A DNA stretch of 64,000 nucleotides from CAWIMX01 sp963837345 (GCA_963837345.1 CAWIMX010000002.1:558001-622000); one strand, 5' to 3'. Shown: positions 43,747 to 53,293, counted from the first letter of the stretch. Notes: generated by a model from the letters alone, not told the origin. A program made the numbers and translations.

Positions 43747-46579
43747 GCCTCCGCCGCCGGCGGACGAGGTCGATCCGGCCGGCCGCCCCGTCGCGAGCCG
43801 TCGGCTCCGGCTGCTGTCGTCGATCGGGGAGGACTTGCCGGCCCGGCTGCGCGCCGTATCGCGCTCGCTCGCGATGGCCACGGTGCTCGTGGCCTCGCTG
43901 GCGCTCGTCGGCCGCCTCAGCGAGCGCGTCCTGCCGCCGCTCAGCCAGCCCGTCACGGTCTCGGTCGGATCCGCGTGGATGTTCCTGCTCGCCGGCCTGT
44001 CGCTGTGGCTGCGCGATCTGAAAGACTCCGCACGCTGGCGCCGGAGCAGCGTGACCGCCGCCGCCGTGGTCGTGTCGCTGGCGCTGGTCGCGCTGACGTC
44101 GACGCCGGACGGGCCGCTGCCGTTTGCCTATCTGCCGTGGAACGCGGCGCGGTTCCTGTCGGTGCAGTCGGCCGTGGCCTTTCTCATGCTCGGCCTGAGC
44201 CTGCTGCTCATCGACTGGGAGCTGGGCAGCGGCCTCCGCCCGGCGCAGATCCTCGGCCTCGGCGTCATCGTCATTTCGCTGGCGGTGCTGTTCGGGTATC
44301 TCTACGGCGTGTCGCTGCTCTATGGCAGCGACGTCAGGCGTCCGGTGCCGATTCAGGAAGCCTTCGTGCTGTTCCTCTCCGGCACGGCCGTGCTCTGCGC
44401 GCGTCCCGAGCGCGGGCTGCTCCAGGTGGTGACGAGCGACACGGCCGGCGGCATCCTGGCGCGATCGATTCCCGCCTCGGTGCTCGTCGTGCCGGCTGCG
44501 CTCGGATGGGTGGCGCTGAGCGGGTATCGCCTCGGCTGGTACGACGCCGCGACGGCGACCGCGCTGCTCGTGCTCGAGTTCGTGATGTTCTTTTCCCTCG
44601 TCATCTTCCGCGTGGCGCGATCGCTCGACGGCGCCGATCGCCGGCGCAGCCAGGCCGAAGCGCAGCTCCGGCAGCGGAGCCTGCAGCGAGCCGGAGTCGC
44701 CGAGCTGGGGCAACGCGCCCTGTCGGGCGCGGAGCCGCAGGGCGTGCGCGAAGAGGCGGTCCGCTTCGTCGTGAGCACGCTGGCGGCCGTGTGGGGCGAG
44801 TTCCTGGAGCTCGGCGCCGACGGCACGACATTGACGCCGACGCTGGGGCCCGATCGCGGCGACTTCGTGCTCGACCGCGGCACCGTCGCCGGCCGTGCGC
44901 TCGCCTCCGATCATCCCATCATCGTCTACGACATCTCGGGCGACCATCGCGTGCACGATCGCCGTCTCGAATCGCATGGCGTCGGGAGCGCCGCCGTCGT
45001 CGCCGTCCGCAGCGGCGGCCGCACGCACGGCGTCCTGGCGGTCTACTCGGACCGGCGCTCCGCGTTCACCGACGAGGACGGGCATCTGCTCCAGACGGTG
45101 GGCAGCATGCTGGCGGCCGCCGACGACCGGCGCCAGAGCGAAGAGGCGCTCCGGCTGTCGGAAGCGAAGTTCTCCGGGCTCTTCCGCTCGACGCCGGACG
45201 CCATCGCGCTCATCAGGCCGTCGGACGGCCGCGTGCTGGAAGTCAACGAGGCCTTCCTGCACATGACCGAGCTGACGCCTGAGGACATCGTCGGACGCGA
45301 CGTCAACGATCCGGGCCTCTGGCTCGGGCCCGATCGCCAGGGCCCCGACCTGCTGGGGCCGATAGCCGTGCGGAATGCGGAGATCCCGTTTCGCACGCGA
45401 TCGGGCCAACGGCGCGTCGGGCTCTGTTCGACCGAGTTCGTGACGCTTGCGGGCGACGCCGCCGTGCTGGCGGTCATCCGCGACATCTCGGATCGCAAGA
45501 AGGAGCAGGACGCGATCGAGACCGCGAACGCCAGCCTTGGGCGCTGGGTCGACGAGCTGGAGGGCCGGAGCCGCGAGATCTCGCTGCTGAACGAACTGAG
45601 CGAGCTGCTGCATGCGTGCGTGACCACGAGCGAAGCCGGAGCGGTGACGACGAGATTCGCGCGCGAGCTGCTGCCCGGCACGTCGGGAGCGCTCTGTCTG
45701 TTCGTCGACGCGGCGGGGCTGCTGGAGCCGATCGCGGCATGGGGTGAGGCGTCGACGAGCGACGCGGCCTTTCCGCCCGAAGACTGCTGGGCCCTGCGCC
45801 GCGGACGGCCGCACGTGGTGGCCGATGACCAGGACGCGGGGCTGTTCTGCGCGCACGTCGGTCGGCCGGCCGGGGTGCCGTATCTCTGCGTGCCGATGCT
45901 CGCACTGGGCGAGCCGCTCGGGATTCTGCACGTGCACGTCCGACCGCCGGGAAGCGGGGGGGCGCCGGCGCCCACGACCGACGCCGCGCAGCGCCGCGTC
46001 GAGGCGATCGCCGACGCGGCCGCCCTGGCGCTCGCCAACCTGCGTCTGCGCGATCGGCTTCAGCGCCAGTCGATCCGCGACCAGCTCACGGGTCTGTTCA
46101 ATCGCTGGTACCTCGAGGAGTCGCTGGAGCGCGAGCTGGCCCGCTCGTGGCGGTCCAAGCGATCCCTCAGCCTGATCCTGATGGATCTCGACGGGTTCAA
46201 GGCCGTGAACGACACCCTCGGCCACGACGCCGGCGACGAGCTGCTTCGGGCGCTCGGCGAGGTGTTCCGATCGCGGCTGCGCACGAGCGACTTCGCCTGT
46301 CGCTACGGCGGCGACGAGTTTCTGCTGATCCTGCCGGAAACGACCTTGACCGACGCGCTCGCGCGCGCCGAGGACATCCGGTCGGCGGTCCGTGGCGCCA
46401 ATGTGCGTCACCGCGGCAAGGCCATTGGACCGGTCGGGGTCTCCTGCGGCGTCGTGGCGTCGCCGGAACACGGCAGCAGCGTCATGGAGCTGCTGAAGGC
46501 GGCCGACACCGCGCTCTACCATGCGAAGACGAGCGGCCGCGATCGCGTCAAGTCGGGCCCGACCCCGCCGCTCGGCTGA
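43712..46579 (+). CDS. Membrane diguanylate cyclase with GAF-PAS-GAF-GGDEF layout
   Basis: 955 residues. About eight N-terminal transmembrane helices (residues 50-300), a short coiled coil, a GAF domain (about 330-465), a PAS domain (about 480-590: FRSTPDAIALIRPSDGRVLEVN), a second GAF (about 620-765) and GGDEF (about 785-945). The active-site motif GGDEF is intact at 866-870 and the inhibitory I-site RTSD is at 857-860, so it should make c-di-GMP with product control. It starts 35 nt inside mreB, with AGGAGC nearby as ribosome-binding site, so expression is coupled to mreB. This could tie cell shape to c-di-GMP. Confidence 0.92.
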   Translation: MRSSSRSFRLVEPPPPADEVDPAGRPVASRRLRLLSSIGEDLPARLRAVSRSLAMATVLVASLALVGRLSERVLPPLSQPVTVSVGSAWMFLLAGLSLWLRDLKDSARWRRSSVTAAAVVVSLALVALTSTPDGPLPFAYLPWNAARFLSVQSAVAFLMLGLSLLLIDWELGSGLRPAQILGLGVIVISLAVLFGYLYGVSLLYGSDVRRPVPIQEAFVLFLSGTAVLCARPERGLLQVVTSDTAGGILARSIPASVLVVPAALGWVALSGYRLGWYDAATATALLVLEFVMFFSLVIFRVARSLDGADRRRSQAEAQLRQRSLQRAGVAELGQRALSGAEPQGVREEAVRFVVSTLAAVWGEFLELGADGTTLTPTLGPDRGDFVLDRGTVAGRALASDHPIIVYDISGDHRVHDRRLESHGVGSAAVVAVRSGGRTHGVLAVYSDRRSAFTDEDGHLLQTVGSMLAAADDRRQSEEALRLSEAKFSGLFRSTPDAIALIRPSDGRVLEVNEAFLHMTELTPEDIVGRDVNDPGLWLGPDRQGPDLLGPIAVRNAEIPFRTRSGQRRVGLCSTEFVTLAGDAAVLAVIRDISDRKKEQDAIETANASLGRWVDELEGRSREISLLNELSELLHACVTTSEAGAVTTRFARELLPGTSGALCLFVDAAGLLEPIAAWGEASTSDAAFPPEDCWALRRGRPHVVADDQDAGLFCAHVGRPAGVPYLCVPMLALGEPLGILHVHVRPPGSGGAPAPTTDAAQRRVEAIADAAALALANLRLRDRLQRQSIRDQLTGLFNRWYLEESLERELARSWRSKRSLSLILMDLDGFKAVNDTLGHDAGDELLRALGEVFRSRLRTSDFACRYGGDEFLLILPETTLTDALARAEDIRSAVRGANVRHRGKAIGPVGVSCGVVASPEHGSSVMELLKAADTALYHAKTSGRDRVKSGPTPPLG

Positions 46580-46682
46580 AGACTCGCGTTGACGCCCTCC
46601 CACGGCGGCGAGTAGAGTCGGCCCGGAGTGCCGCCCGTGGCACGCCGGCGCGTCCAGAGGCACACGAACATCGAGGTGACAC

Positions 46683-47180
46683 ATGAGCGGGGCGATCGAC
46701 CATCTGCTTGACCAGTACGAATCGCGGCGCCTGACCCGCCGCCAGCTCGTCGCGTCGCTCGCGGCGCTCGTCGCCGCCGCGGGCGCCGCGCCGGCGTCCG
46801 CGCAGACGACGGTCGCTCAGGGCGCCACGCTCAATCACGCGTCGCTCGCGGTCGCCGACGTCGAGAAATCCGCCGAGTTCTACGGCAAGCTCCTGGGCCT
46901 GACCGTCGTCAGCCGTCCCGGCAACGGCGGCATCAATCTCGGGCTGGGGACGAGCTTCCTGGGGCTGTACAAACTGGCCAATCCGGGCACGGTGAATCAC
47001 ATCTGCCTCGGCGTCGACGACTACGACCCGGACGCGATCGCGGCGCGCTTCGAGGCGCAGGGGCTCACGGCGCGCGTCGATCGCAATCCTGCGAACCGCA
47101 CGAGCGGCGGCGATCAGCTCTACTTCACGGATCCCGACGGCACCCGCATTCAGCTCTCGGCCAACGGCTATCAGGGGTAG
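46683..47180 (+). CDS. Exported VOC-family (glyoxalase-like) protein
   Basis: 165 residues. A twin-arginine type signal (LTRRQLVASLAALVAAAGA) implies folded export. The VOC domain runs from LNHASLAVADVEKSAEFYGKLLG to FTDPDGTRIQLSANG, with His near the start, HICLGVDDY in the middle and the usual Glu position replaced by Gln in RIQLS. Metal binding is therefore uncertain. Clear ribosome-binding site GAGGTGAC. It converges on apbE with a 10-nt overlap of coding ends. Substrate unknown. Confidence 0.85.
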   Translation: MSGAIDHLLDQYESRRLTRRQLVASLAALVAAAGAAPASAQTTVAQGATLNHASLAVADVEKSAEFYGKLLGLTVVSRPGNGGINLGLGTSFLGLYKLANPGTVNHICLGVDDYDPDAIAARFEAQGLTARVDRNPANRTSGGDQLYFTDPDGTRIQLSANGYQG

Positions 47181-48193
47181 CCGTCGGTCGGGGCGTGCGC
47201 GAGGACGAATCGCCCCTGCAGTCCCGTCGACACGAGGACGTCGTTCTCCTCGGTGACGATCACCGCCTCCACGCCCGGCAGCCGCTCGACCAGCGCCAGG
47301 CCGGCCGCCGGTCCGAGAACGAACACGCCCGTCGACAGCGCATCGGCCCGCACGGCGCGATCGGTGACGATCGTGACGCTGCGGCACCCTCGCGCCGGTC
47401 GGCCCTCGTCCGGGTCGAGCAGGTGGTGGTACCGGATGCCGTCCTTGATGAAGAATCGCTCGTAGTCGCCCGACGTGCTGAACGTGGAGTCCGACAGGTC
47501 GAGCGAACCGAACGGCGGGCCGTCCGGATTGCGCGGGTCGGCGATGCCGAGCCGCCAGGGCCGGCCGGCGCGCCGCCCCGCCACGTACAGATCGCCGCCG
47601 GCCTGGATCATGAAGTTGGCGATCCCGCGCGAGCGCAGGATCGCGGCGGCGCGGTCCACGGCGTAGCCCTTCCCGATGCCGCCGAGGTGGATCCGCATGC
47701 CGGGGCGGCTCAGGTAGGCCGTGCCGTCCGCCTCATCGACCCGTACCGCCGTGTAGTCGACCAGTCCGAGGCGCGCGGCGATCTCCTCGCCGGTGGGCAC
47801 GCGATCGTCCTGATCCTGGTCGAACCGCCAGATGTCGCTCAGCGCGCCAAACGTGATGTCGAACTTGCCGTTCGTCCAGTCGCCGACCTGGCGCGCCTCG
47901 GCGAGGACCGCCAGCGTGTCCGCCTCAACCGGCACCGCATGCCGGCCGGCGGCCTGGTTGATGCGCTGCACGTCGCTCCCGTCGCGCCACACGCTCAACA
48001 GACCGTCGAGGCGGTCGAATTCCGCGAACACCTCGTCGAACGCCGCGCGCGCGCCCGGCTCGTCGGCCGTGAACGCCGAGACCCGAAGCTCGGACCCCAT
48101 GGCCATTCGCGCGCTCGAGACGAGCGCGGGCTCCGAGCCGCGACAGGCGGACAGAATGGCGGGGAGGAGGAGGAGGAGCACCGCGGCGCGCAT
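47171..48193 (-). CDS. apbE: FAD:protein FMN transferase ApbE
   Basis: 340 residues, lipoprotein (lipobox LPAILSAC, Cys17). ApbE hallmarks: MAMGSELRVSAF, DRLDGLLSVWRDGSDVQRIN, HLGGIGKGYAVDRAA, FMIQAGGDLYVAG, STSGDYERFF and HHLLDPDEGRPA, with the Mg-binding Asp/Thr region (VRADALSTGVFVLG). It attaches FMN to Ser/Thr of exported flavoproteins; the FMN-binding protein at 41106 is the only candidate target in the window. TACAAT lies 14 nt before the ATG. Overlaps the end of the convergent VOC gene by 10 nt. Confidence 0.93.
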   Translation of the reverse strand: MRAAVLLLLLPAILSACRGSEPALVSSARMAMGSELRVSAFTADEPGARAAFDEVFAEFDRLDGLLSVWRDGSDVQRINQAAGRHAVPVEADTLAVLAEARQVGDWTNGKFDITFGALSDIWRFDQDQDDRVPTGEEIAARLGLVDYTAVRVDEADGTAYLSRPGMRIHLGGIGKGYAVDRAAAILRSRGIANFMIQAGGDLYVAGRRAGRPWRLGIADPRNPDGPPFGSLDLSDSTFSTSGDYERFFIKDGIRYHHLLDPDEGRPARGCRSVTIVTDRAVRADALSTGVFVLGPAAGLALVERLPGVEAVIVTEENDVLVSTGLQGRFVLAHAPTDGYP

Positions 48194-48277
48194 GGCGTTC
48201 GGCCCGGATTGTAGCGCCGGTCCCATCCGGAGGAGTGCTAGACTCTGGCCGCGCGAGTCATTCTGGAGGAGGGAGGC

Positions 48278-49756
48278 GTGAGTCATCGCCCTCGGCGTTT
48301 GACGGCCGCGACGGCGATCGGCGTGGCGGCGTTCGCGGGGTTCACGCTCGTGCCGGGCCCGGCGGGCGCCCAGCGATCCGGCGAGCCGCCGCACGCGCGG
48401 GCGGCGCAGGAGGCATGGCCCCTGGCGCCCGAGAACCGGCGCTACGCGGCGATTACCGGCGACCGGCTGATGCGCGACGTCGAGGCGCTCACCGCGATGT
48501 CGCGGCGGTATCGCGACAACGGCCATCTCCAGTTCTGGGGACGCATCATCGGCACCGAAGCCGACCGGGAGAACGCGCAGTGGATGCTGGCCCGGTTCCG
48601 CGAGCTGGGCCTGGGCGACGTGCACGAGCAGGCGTTCGACCTTCCGCCGCAGTGGATGCCTCGGTCGTGGTCGGTGACGGCGGCCGGATCCGGACGGACG
48701 GTCTCGCTCGATACCGCCCAACCGACCTACCTCAGCGTGGCCACGCCGGCCGAGGGCCTCGACCTCGAGGCGGTGTATGCGGGTCTGGCGAGCGATGCCG
48801 ACCTCGCTCTCGCGCCGGACGTCCGCGGCAAGGCCGCGTTCTTCTACAGCACCGACACCTCGTCGCGGCACATCGGCGTGATGGACGGCGCCATCAAGCG
48901 GCTCGCCGACCGCGGAGCGGCGGCGATCTTCGTGATCCAGGGCATTCCCGGCAACCTGCGCACGCAGTTCTACCCCGTGAACAGCCCGGTGCCGACGTTC
49001 TCGCTCGGCCAGAAGGACGGTCTGGACCTGCGCGATCTCGTCGGGGCGGCCTCGCCCTCACCCGTGCGCGTGAGGATCCAGCTGGCCGTCGATCGCGTGC
49101 CCGGTCTCAAGACGGCGACCATCTGGGCCACGCTGCCGGGCGCGACCGACGAACGCGTCTACGTGGTCGCCCATCGCGACGGCTGGTTCGAGGGGGCGAA
49201 CGACAATGCCGCCGGAGTCGCAACCATGATGGCGCTGGCCGAATACTTCTCGCAGGTGCCGCGGGCCGAGCGGCGCCGCACCATCGTGTTCCTGGGCACG
49301 TCGGGGCATCACGACAACGGCGCCGAGAGCGGCACGTGGCTCGCCGCGCATCCCGAGCTGTTCCAGAAGGCTGCGCTGCTCGTCAACTGCGAGCACACCG
49401 GCGCCGTGGCCACGGGGCAGAATTCGACGCGCCAGACCACTGCGGGCGCGGCGGCGACATGGTACGCGAGCGGCGATCGACTGGCGGCCGTCGTCGACGC
49501 CGCGCTCGGCGCGTTCGGTGTGCCGACCTATCCGCAGTCGTCGGCGTCGCCCGCCGGGGAGATTGGCCGGTACTACCGGCTGGCGCCATCCGTGCAGATC
49601 ATGACGAGCGGCTTCGTGTGGCACTCCGACCAGGAAACCGCCGACACGATATCGCCGGAGGGGATCGCGGCCGTCACGCGCGCCTACGCGAAGATCGTCG
49701 CCGATGTCGACGGCGTGCCGCTCGGCGAGCTGCGCGTCCGGCAGTCGAGCCAGTAG
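48278..49756 (+). CDS. Secreted M28-family metallopeptidase with PA domain
   Basis: 492 residues, signal peptide ending near PAGAQRS. A PA-type insert (APDVRGKAAFFYSTDTSSRH...AIFVIQGIPG) precedes the M28 catalytic part. Zinc-ligand regions: AHRDGW (HxD), FEGANDNAAG (bridging Asp), CEHTG (Glu) and WHSDQET (late His). The typical catalytic EE pair is not obvious; the sequence after FLGTSGHHDNGAE carries the nearest glutamate. It probably cleaves peptides in the periplasm or outside. Strong GGAGGAGGGAGG precedes the GTG start at 48278. A second, larger M28 enzyme is at 58574. Confidence 0.85.
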   Translation: MSHRPRRLTAATAIGVAAFAGFTLVPGPAGAQRSGEPPHARAAQEAWPLAPENRRYAAITGDRLMRDVEALTAMSRRYRDNGHLQFWGRIIGTEADRENAQWMLARFRELGLGDVHEQAFDLPPQWMPRSWSVTAAGSGRTVSLDTAQPTYLSVATPAEGLDLEAVYAGLASDADLALAPDVRGKAAFFYSTDTSSRHIGVMDGAIKRLADRGAAAIFVIQGIPGNLRTQFYPVNSPVPTFSLGQKDGLDLRDLVGAASPSPVRVRIQLAVDRVPGLKTATIWATLPGATDERVYVVAHRDGWFEGANDNAAGVATMMALAEYFSQVPRAERRRTIVFLGTSGHHDNGAESGTWLAAHPELFQKAALLVNCEHTGAVATGQNSTRQTTAGAAATWYASGDRLAAVVDAALGAFGVPTYPQSSASPAGEIGRYYRLAPSVQIMTSGFVWHSDQETADTISPEGIAAVTRAYAKIVADVDGVPLGELRVRQSSQ

Positions 49757-49855
49757 CGCGCTGCCGCCGGGAGCCTGCCCGAACACGTGAGCCTTGACGA
49801 TCGGCCGGGCGCGCCGCAGAATACCTCATCCACTACGCATTCCGGGAGGCAGGGT

Positions 49856-50779
49856 ATGCGAAGGCTCGAGGTCCTCGTCGCGCTCGTCGTCGTGGGCACC
49901 CTGACGCTCGCCGCCAGCGCCTTCCAGCAGCCGAACGCGCCCCGCGCCGTGCAGGTGGAGCAGCTGCGCGATCGCCTGTGGGTGCTGCGCGGGGGCGGCG
50001 GCAACACGGCCGTCTTCGAGCGAAGCGACGGCGTCGTGGTGATCGACACGAAGAACCCGGGCTGGGGCCAGCCGATCCTGGAGGCGATCAAGGGCCTCAC
50101 GAGCAAGCCGGTGACCACGATCATCAACACGCACACCCACGCGGATCACGTCAGCGGCAACGTGGAATTTCCGGCGACCGTCGACATCGTGGTGCAGGAG
50201 AACACGAACGCCAACATGCAGGCGATGCGGCCGGTGACCGGGCTGCCGCAGCGCGGCGGCCCCGCGCCGAACATCTTCGCGATCAACAACGGTCGGGGCC
50301 TGCCCAAACGGACGTTCAAGGATCGGATGACGCTCGGAGCCGGCGCCGATCGCATCGAGTTGTACTACTTCGGCCGGGCGCACACGAACGGCGACGCCTT
50401 CGTGGTGTTCCCGTCGCTGCGGGTGATGCACGCCGGCGACGCCTTTGCCTGGAAGGATCTGCCGATTCTCGACGCGAACAACGGGGGCAGCGGCGTCGAC
50501 ATCGCCGAGACGCTGACCAAGGCCGCGACAATGGCCGAGGGCCAGATCGACACGATCATCACCGGGCACAGCGGACAGATGACGGTCGCCGACATGCGCG
50601 AATATGCGCGCTTCACCCGCGACTTTCTGAACGCGGCGCGCGCGGCGAAGCAGGCCGGGAAGACCGTCGAACAGGCGGCCGCCGGGTGGAAGACGCCGGC
50701 CGGCTATGCCGGATATGCCGATCCGCAGGCGGCGCGTGTCCAGAGCGACATGCAGGTCGTCTTCGACGAGCTGAACTGA
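49856..50779 (+). CDS. Secreted metallo-beta-lactamase-fold hydrolase
   Basis: 307 residues, signal peptide ending near ASAFQQP. MBL fold: HTHADHVSG (HxHxDH), YYFGRAHTNGDAFVVF, VMHAGDAF and TIITGHSG supply the metal ligands of a di-zinc site. This is the subclass B3/lactonase-like layout of broad MBL hydrolases; the substrate is unknown, and there is no reason to call it a resistance gene. GGGAGGCAGGGT precedes the ATG at 49856. The following methyltransferase gene starts 5 nt after its stop. Confidence 0.88.
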   Translation: MRRLEVLVALVVVGTLTLAASAFQQPNAPRAVQVEQLRDRLWVLRGGGGNTAVFERSDGVVVIDTKNPGWGQPILEAIKGLTSKPVTTIINTHTHADHVSGNVEFPATVDIVVQENTNANMQAMRPVTGLPQRGGPAPNIFAINNGRGLPKRTFKDRMTLGAGADRIELYYFGRAHTNGDAFVVFPSLRVMHAGDAFAWKDLPILDANNGGSGVDIAETLTKAATMAEGQIDTIITGHSGQMTVADMREYARFTRDFLNAARAAKQAGKTVEQAAAGWKTPAGYAGYADPQAARVQSDMQVVFDELN

Positions 50780-50784
50780 TTCCG

Positions 50785-51618
50785 TTGCTGGCGCGCTACT
50801 ACGACTGGCTGTCGCGATACCAGCGTGTCACCGCGTGGGCAACCCGCGCCGGTCGCGCCAGCCTGACCGTCCATCGCCGTCTGGCCGTGCCGTTCACCCC
50901 GCTGGGCGGATCGGACGGCGTACACGCCGCCCTTCGTGCCGCGCTGGCGGCCATGCCCACCGCGCCGCTCGTGGTCGACGCCGGCTGCGGGCTTGGCGGC
51001 ACGATCTTCTTCCTGCACGAGCAGTACGGCGGCGAGTATCACGGCCTCACGCTGAGCGCGGTGCAGCGCGATCGGGCCGCTGCGGAGGCGCGCCGCCGCG
51101 GCTGGTCGGCCACGTGCCGTTTTCATGTCGCGAACTACGACACCGGCCTCGACGGCATCGCCCCCGATGGGGCCGATCTCATCGTGGCGATCGAGTCGCT
51201 GGCGCACTCGTCGGATCCCGTTCACAGCATTCTCACTCTGGCCCGTTCGCTCCGCCCGCGTGGGCGCCTCGTGATCGTGGACGACGTTCCCGGCGCGCGC
51301 CTGCGGGACGATGACCCTGACCTCCAGCAGTTTCGCGCGGGCTGGCGCTGCCCGATCGTCGCGCGTCGCGCCGACCTCGTCGCCGCGCTGACGGCGGGCG
51401 GCCTCGCCGTCGACCGCGACGACGACCTCACGTCGCGCGTGGTGCTGCGCGGCACGGCCGCGCTCGAGCGGCTGGTGCGGGCCAACCGCGGCATGCGGCG
51501 CTGGGCCGGGGCCGGCGGCGCCGGCCTCGTGTTGGACGCGCTGCACGGCGGTCTCATGCTCGAGCGGCTCTACCGCCGGGGCGTGATGGAATACCGGCTG
51601 CTCGTCGGCCGCCGGTAG
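50785..51618 (+). CDS. Class I SAM-dependent methyltransferase (small-molecule type)
   Basis: 277 residues. AdoMet motif VVDAGCGLGGTIFFL, then YHGLTLSAVQRDRAAAEA and DLIVAIESLAHSSDP, the pattern of the cyclopropane/sterol/tocopherol methyltransferase group; RLVIVDDVPGARLRDDDP is the post-motif region. No signal peptide. No ATG is near; TTG 50785, 5 nt after the upstream stop, gives a sensible N-terminus (LARYYDWLSRYQRVTAW). Likely co-translated with the MBL gene. Substrate unknown, perhaps a quinone or lipid. Confidence 0.82.
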   Translation: MLARYYDWLSRYQRVTAWATRAGRASLTVHRRLAVPFTPLGGSDGVHAALRAALAAMPTAPLVVDAGCGLGGTIFFLHEQYGGEYHGLTLSAVQRDRAAAEARRRGWSATCRFHVANYDTGLDGIAPDGADLIVAIESLAHSSDPVHSILTLARSLRPRGRLVIVDDVPGARLRDDDPDLQQFRAGWRCPIVARRADLVAALTAGGLAVDRDDDLTSRVVLRGTAALERLVRANRGMRRWAGAGGAGLVLDALHGGLMLERLYRRGVMEYRLLVGRR

Positions 51619-51630
51619 TCGTCCCTGACG

Positions 51631-51636
51631 TACGAT
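51631..51636 (+). promoter_or_regulatory. Putative -10 (TACGAT), leaderless start
   Basis: TACGAT, 7 nt, then the ATG at 51644. It lies 12 nt after the methyltransferase stop codon. Confidence 0.4.
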
Positions 51637-51643
51637 CGCCTGC

Positions 51644-53290
51644 ATGAAGCTGCACGAGTTCCTCTACGACACGCTGTGGCAGCACGGCGTGCGCCAGATC
51701 TACGGCATCCCGGGAGACTTCGCGCTCAATCTGTATGAAGCGCTCGAGGACGACGGCCGCTTTGCCGTCGTTCGACTCGGGCACGAGCCGGCCGTGGGGT
51801 TTGCGGCCGATGGATGTGCGCGGATCACGAACGGGCTGGGGGTGTGTCTGGTGACCTACGGCGCAGGCGGGCTCAACATGATCAACCCCGTCGCCTGCGC
51901 CTACGCCGAGGAATCGCCGCTCGTCGTGATTACCGGCGGGCCCGGGCGCCACGAGAAGCGCCTGGGCGTGCTGGTGCACCACGAAGTGAAGTCGTACGAA
52001 TCCCAGTTCAACGCGTATCGCGAGGTCACCGAATTCGCCGCCATCCTCGACGACCCCTCGACGGCGGCGAGCCAGATTGTCCGCGCAATCGACGTGGCCC
52101 TGAAGCGCCGCCGTCCCGTCTACCTCGAAGTGCCGCGCGACATGGTCTTCGCCGACGTCTCGGCGCCGGCCGCGCCGGCCGATCTCGAGCTCCGCATGAA
52201 CGCAGGCGCCGTGGCCGAAGCCGCGAAGGAAATCATCGAGCGTCTCAACGGCGCGTATCGTCCGGTGCTGATCGTCGGCGTCGAGGTGCACCGCTTCCAG
52301 CTGCGGGCCGCGGTGATGCGCCTTGCCGAGCGCCTGGGCACCCCGGTGACCTCGTCGTTTCTGGGGCGCGGCGTGTTCCCCACCCGGCACCCGCAGTTCA
52401 TCGGCACGTACCTCGGCGTCGTGTCGCCCGAGTCCATCCGGCGCATCGTCGAGGGGTCCGACTGCCTGCTGCTCCTCGGCGAGCTCGTGAGCGACACGAC
52501 GCTCGGCGTGTCGGCCGACTGCCTCAGCGGTGCGCCTCTCATGATCGCGGCGGGCCGGGACGTGTTCGTCGGGCATCATCGCTATCAGGACGCCCCGCTC
52601 GATCGGCTGGTGGACGCGTTGCTGGAGTCGCCCGCCCTGCAGAGCCGGCCGGCCGTCACCCACACCACCGGGGCAGACGTCTCTCCCGAAGTCCTGCAGG
52701 CGTTCGACGAGGGCGAGCCGATCCGGATGCGCCACGTCATTCGCGTGGTGAACGAGTTCGTCGAGCGCCATCCCGACATGCCCGTCGTCGCCGACACCGG
52801 CGACTGCCTGTTCGCCGCCGTGGATATCCGCGCCGACGAGTGTGTGGCGCCGGCCTACTACGCGACCATGGGCTTTGCCGTGCCCGCGGCGATCGGCCTG
52901 CAGACCTCGAGCGGCCGTCGGCCGCTCGTCCTCGTCGGTGACGGCGCGTTTCAGATGACGGGCCCGGAGATCTCGCGAGCCGGGCAGTACCAGTGCAATC
53001 CGATTCTCGTGCTTCTCGACAACGGCCGGTGGGAGATGCTGCAGGCGTTCTTTCCCGACGCGCGCTACAACGACATCGTGCGCTGGCCGTTTGCGAAACT
53101 GGCCGATCTGTGGGGCGGGCGGGGTTTCGACGTGGCGACGCCAGGGGACCTGCGAGCGGCGCTCGACCGGGCGTTCGACGAGTCGTGTTTCACGCTCATC
53201 GACGTCAAGCTCGAGCCGGGCGATATCTCGCCGATCCTGCGCGGATTCGTTCACGCGTTCAAGCAGCGCGTGTATATCCCACAGGAGTGA
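51644..53290 (+). CDS. Thiamine-diphosphate 2-oxoacid decarboxylase (indolepyruvate/pyruvate decarboxylase-like)
   Basis: 548 residues, cytoplasmic, non-oxidative decarboxylase of a 2-oxoacid giving an aldehyde. The catalytic Glu is in LGHEPAVGFAADG, the diagnostic His pair in GVLVHHEVKS, and the ThDP/Mg motif is GDGAFQMTGPEIS...LLDNGRWEML (GDG to N). The His pair separates true decarboxylases from acetolactate synthases. Relatives act on indolepyruvate, phenylpyruvate or branched 2-oxoacids; this one cannot be narrowed. Its ATG is 7 nt after TACGAT, giving a leaderless mRNA. No alcohol or aldehyde dehydrogenase adjoins. Confidence 0.9.
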   Translation: MKLHEFLYDTLWQHGVRQIYGIPGDFALNLYEALEDDGRFAVVRLGHEPAVGFAADGCARITNGLGVCLVTYGAGGLNMINPVACAYAEESPLVVITGGPGRHEKRLGVLVHHEVKSYESQFNAYREVTEFAAILDDPSTAASQIVRAIDVALKRRRPVYLEVPRDMVFADVSAPAAPADLELRMNAGAVAEAAKEIIERLNGAYRPVLIVGVEVHRFQLRAAVMRLAERLGTPVTSSFLGRGVFPTRHPQFIGTYLGVVSPESIRRIVEGSDCLLLLGELVSDTTLGVSADCLSGAPLMIAAGRDVFVGHHRYQDAPLDRLVDALLESPALQSRPAVTHTTGADVSPEVLQAFDEGEPIRMRHVIRVVNEFVERHPDMPVVADTGDCLFAAVDIRADECVAPAYYATMGFAVPAAIGLQTSSGRRPLVLVGDGAFQMTGPEISRAGQYQCNPILVLLDNGRWEMLQAFFPDARYNDIVRWPFAKLADLWGGRGFDVATPGDLRAALDRAFDESCFTLIDVKLEPGDISPILRGFVHAFKQRVYIPQE

Positions 53291-53293
53291 CGG

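Noticed and set aside
43454..46684. A 1076-codon minus-strand open frame opposite the GGDEF gene
   Set aside because: It is a shadow typical of GC-rich DNA: very rich in Arg, His and Pro, without domains, and antisense to a gene with clear PAS, GAF and GGDEF motifs.
49856..50779. Beta-lactamase or resistance function
   Set aside because: Only the general MBL fold is visible. The subgroup is broad and the context shows no resistance genes.
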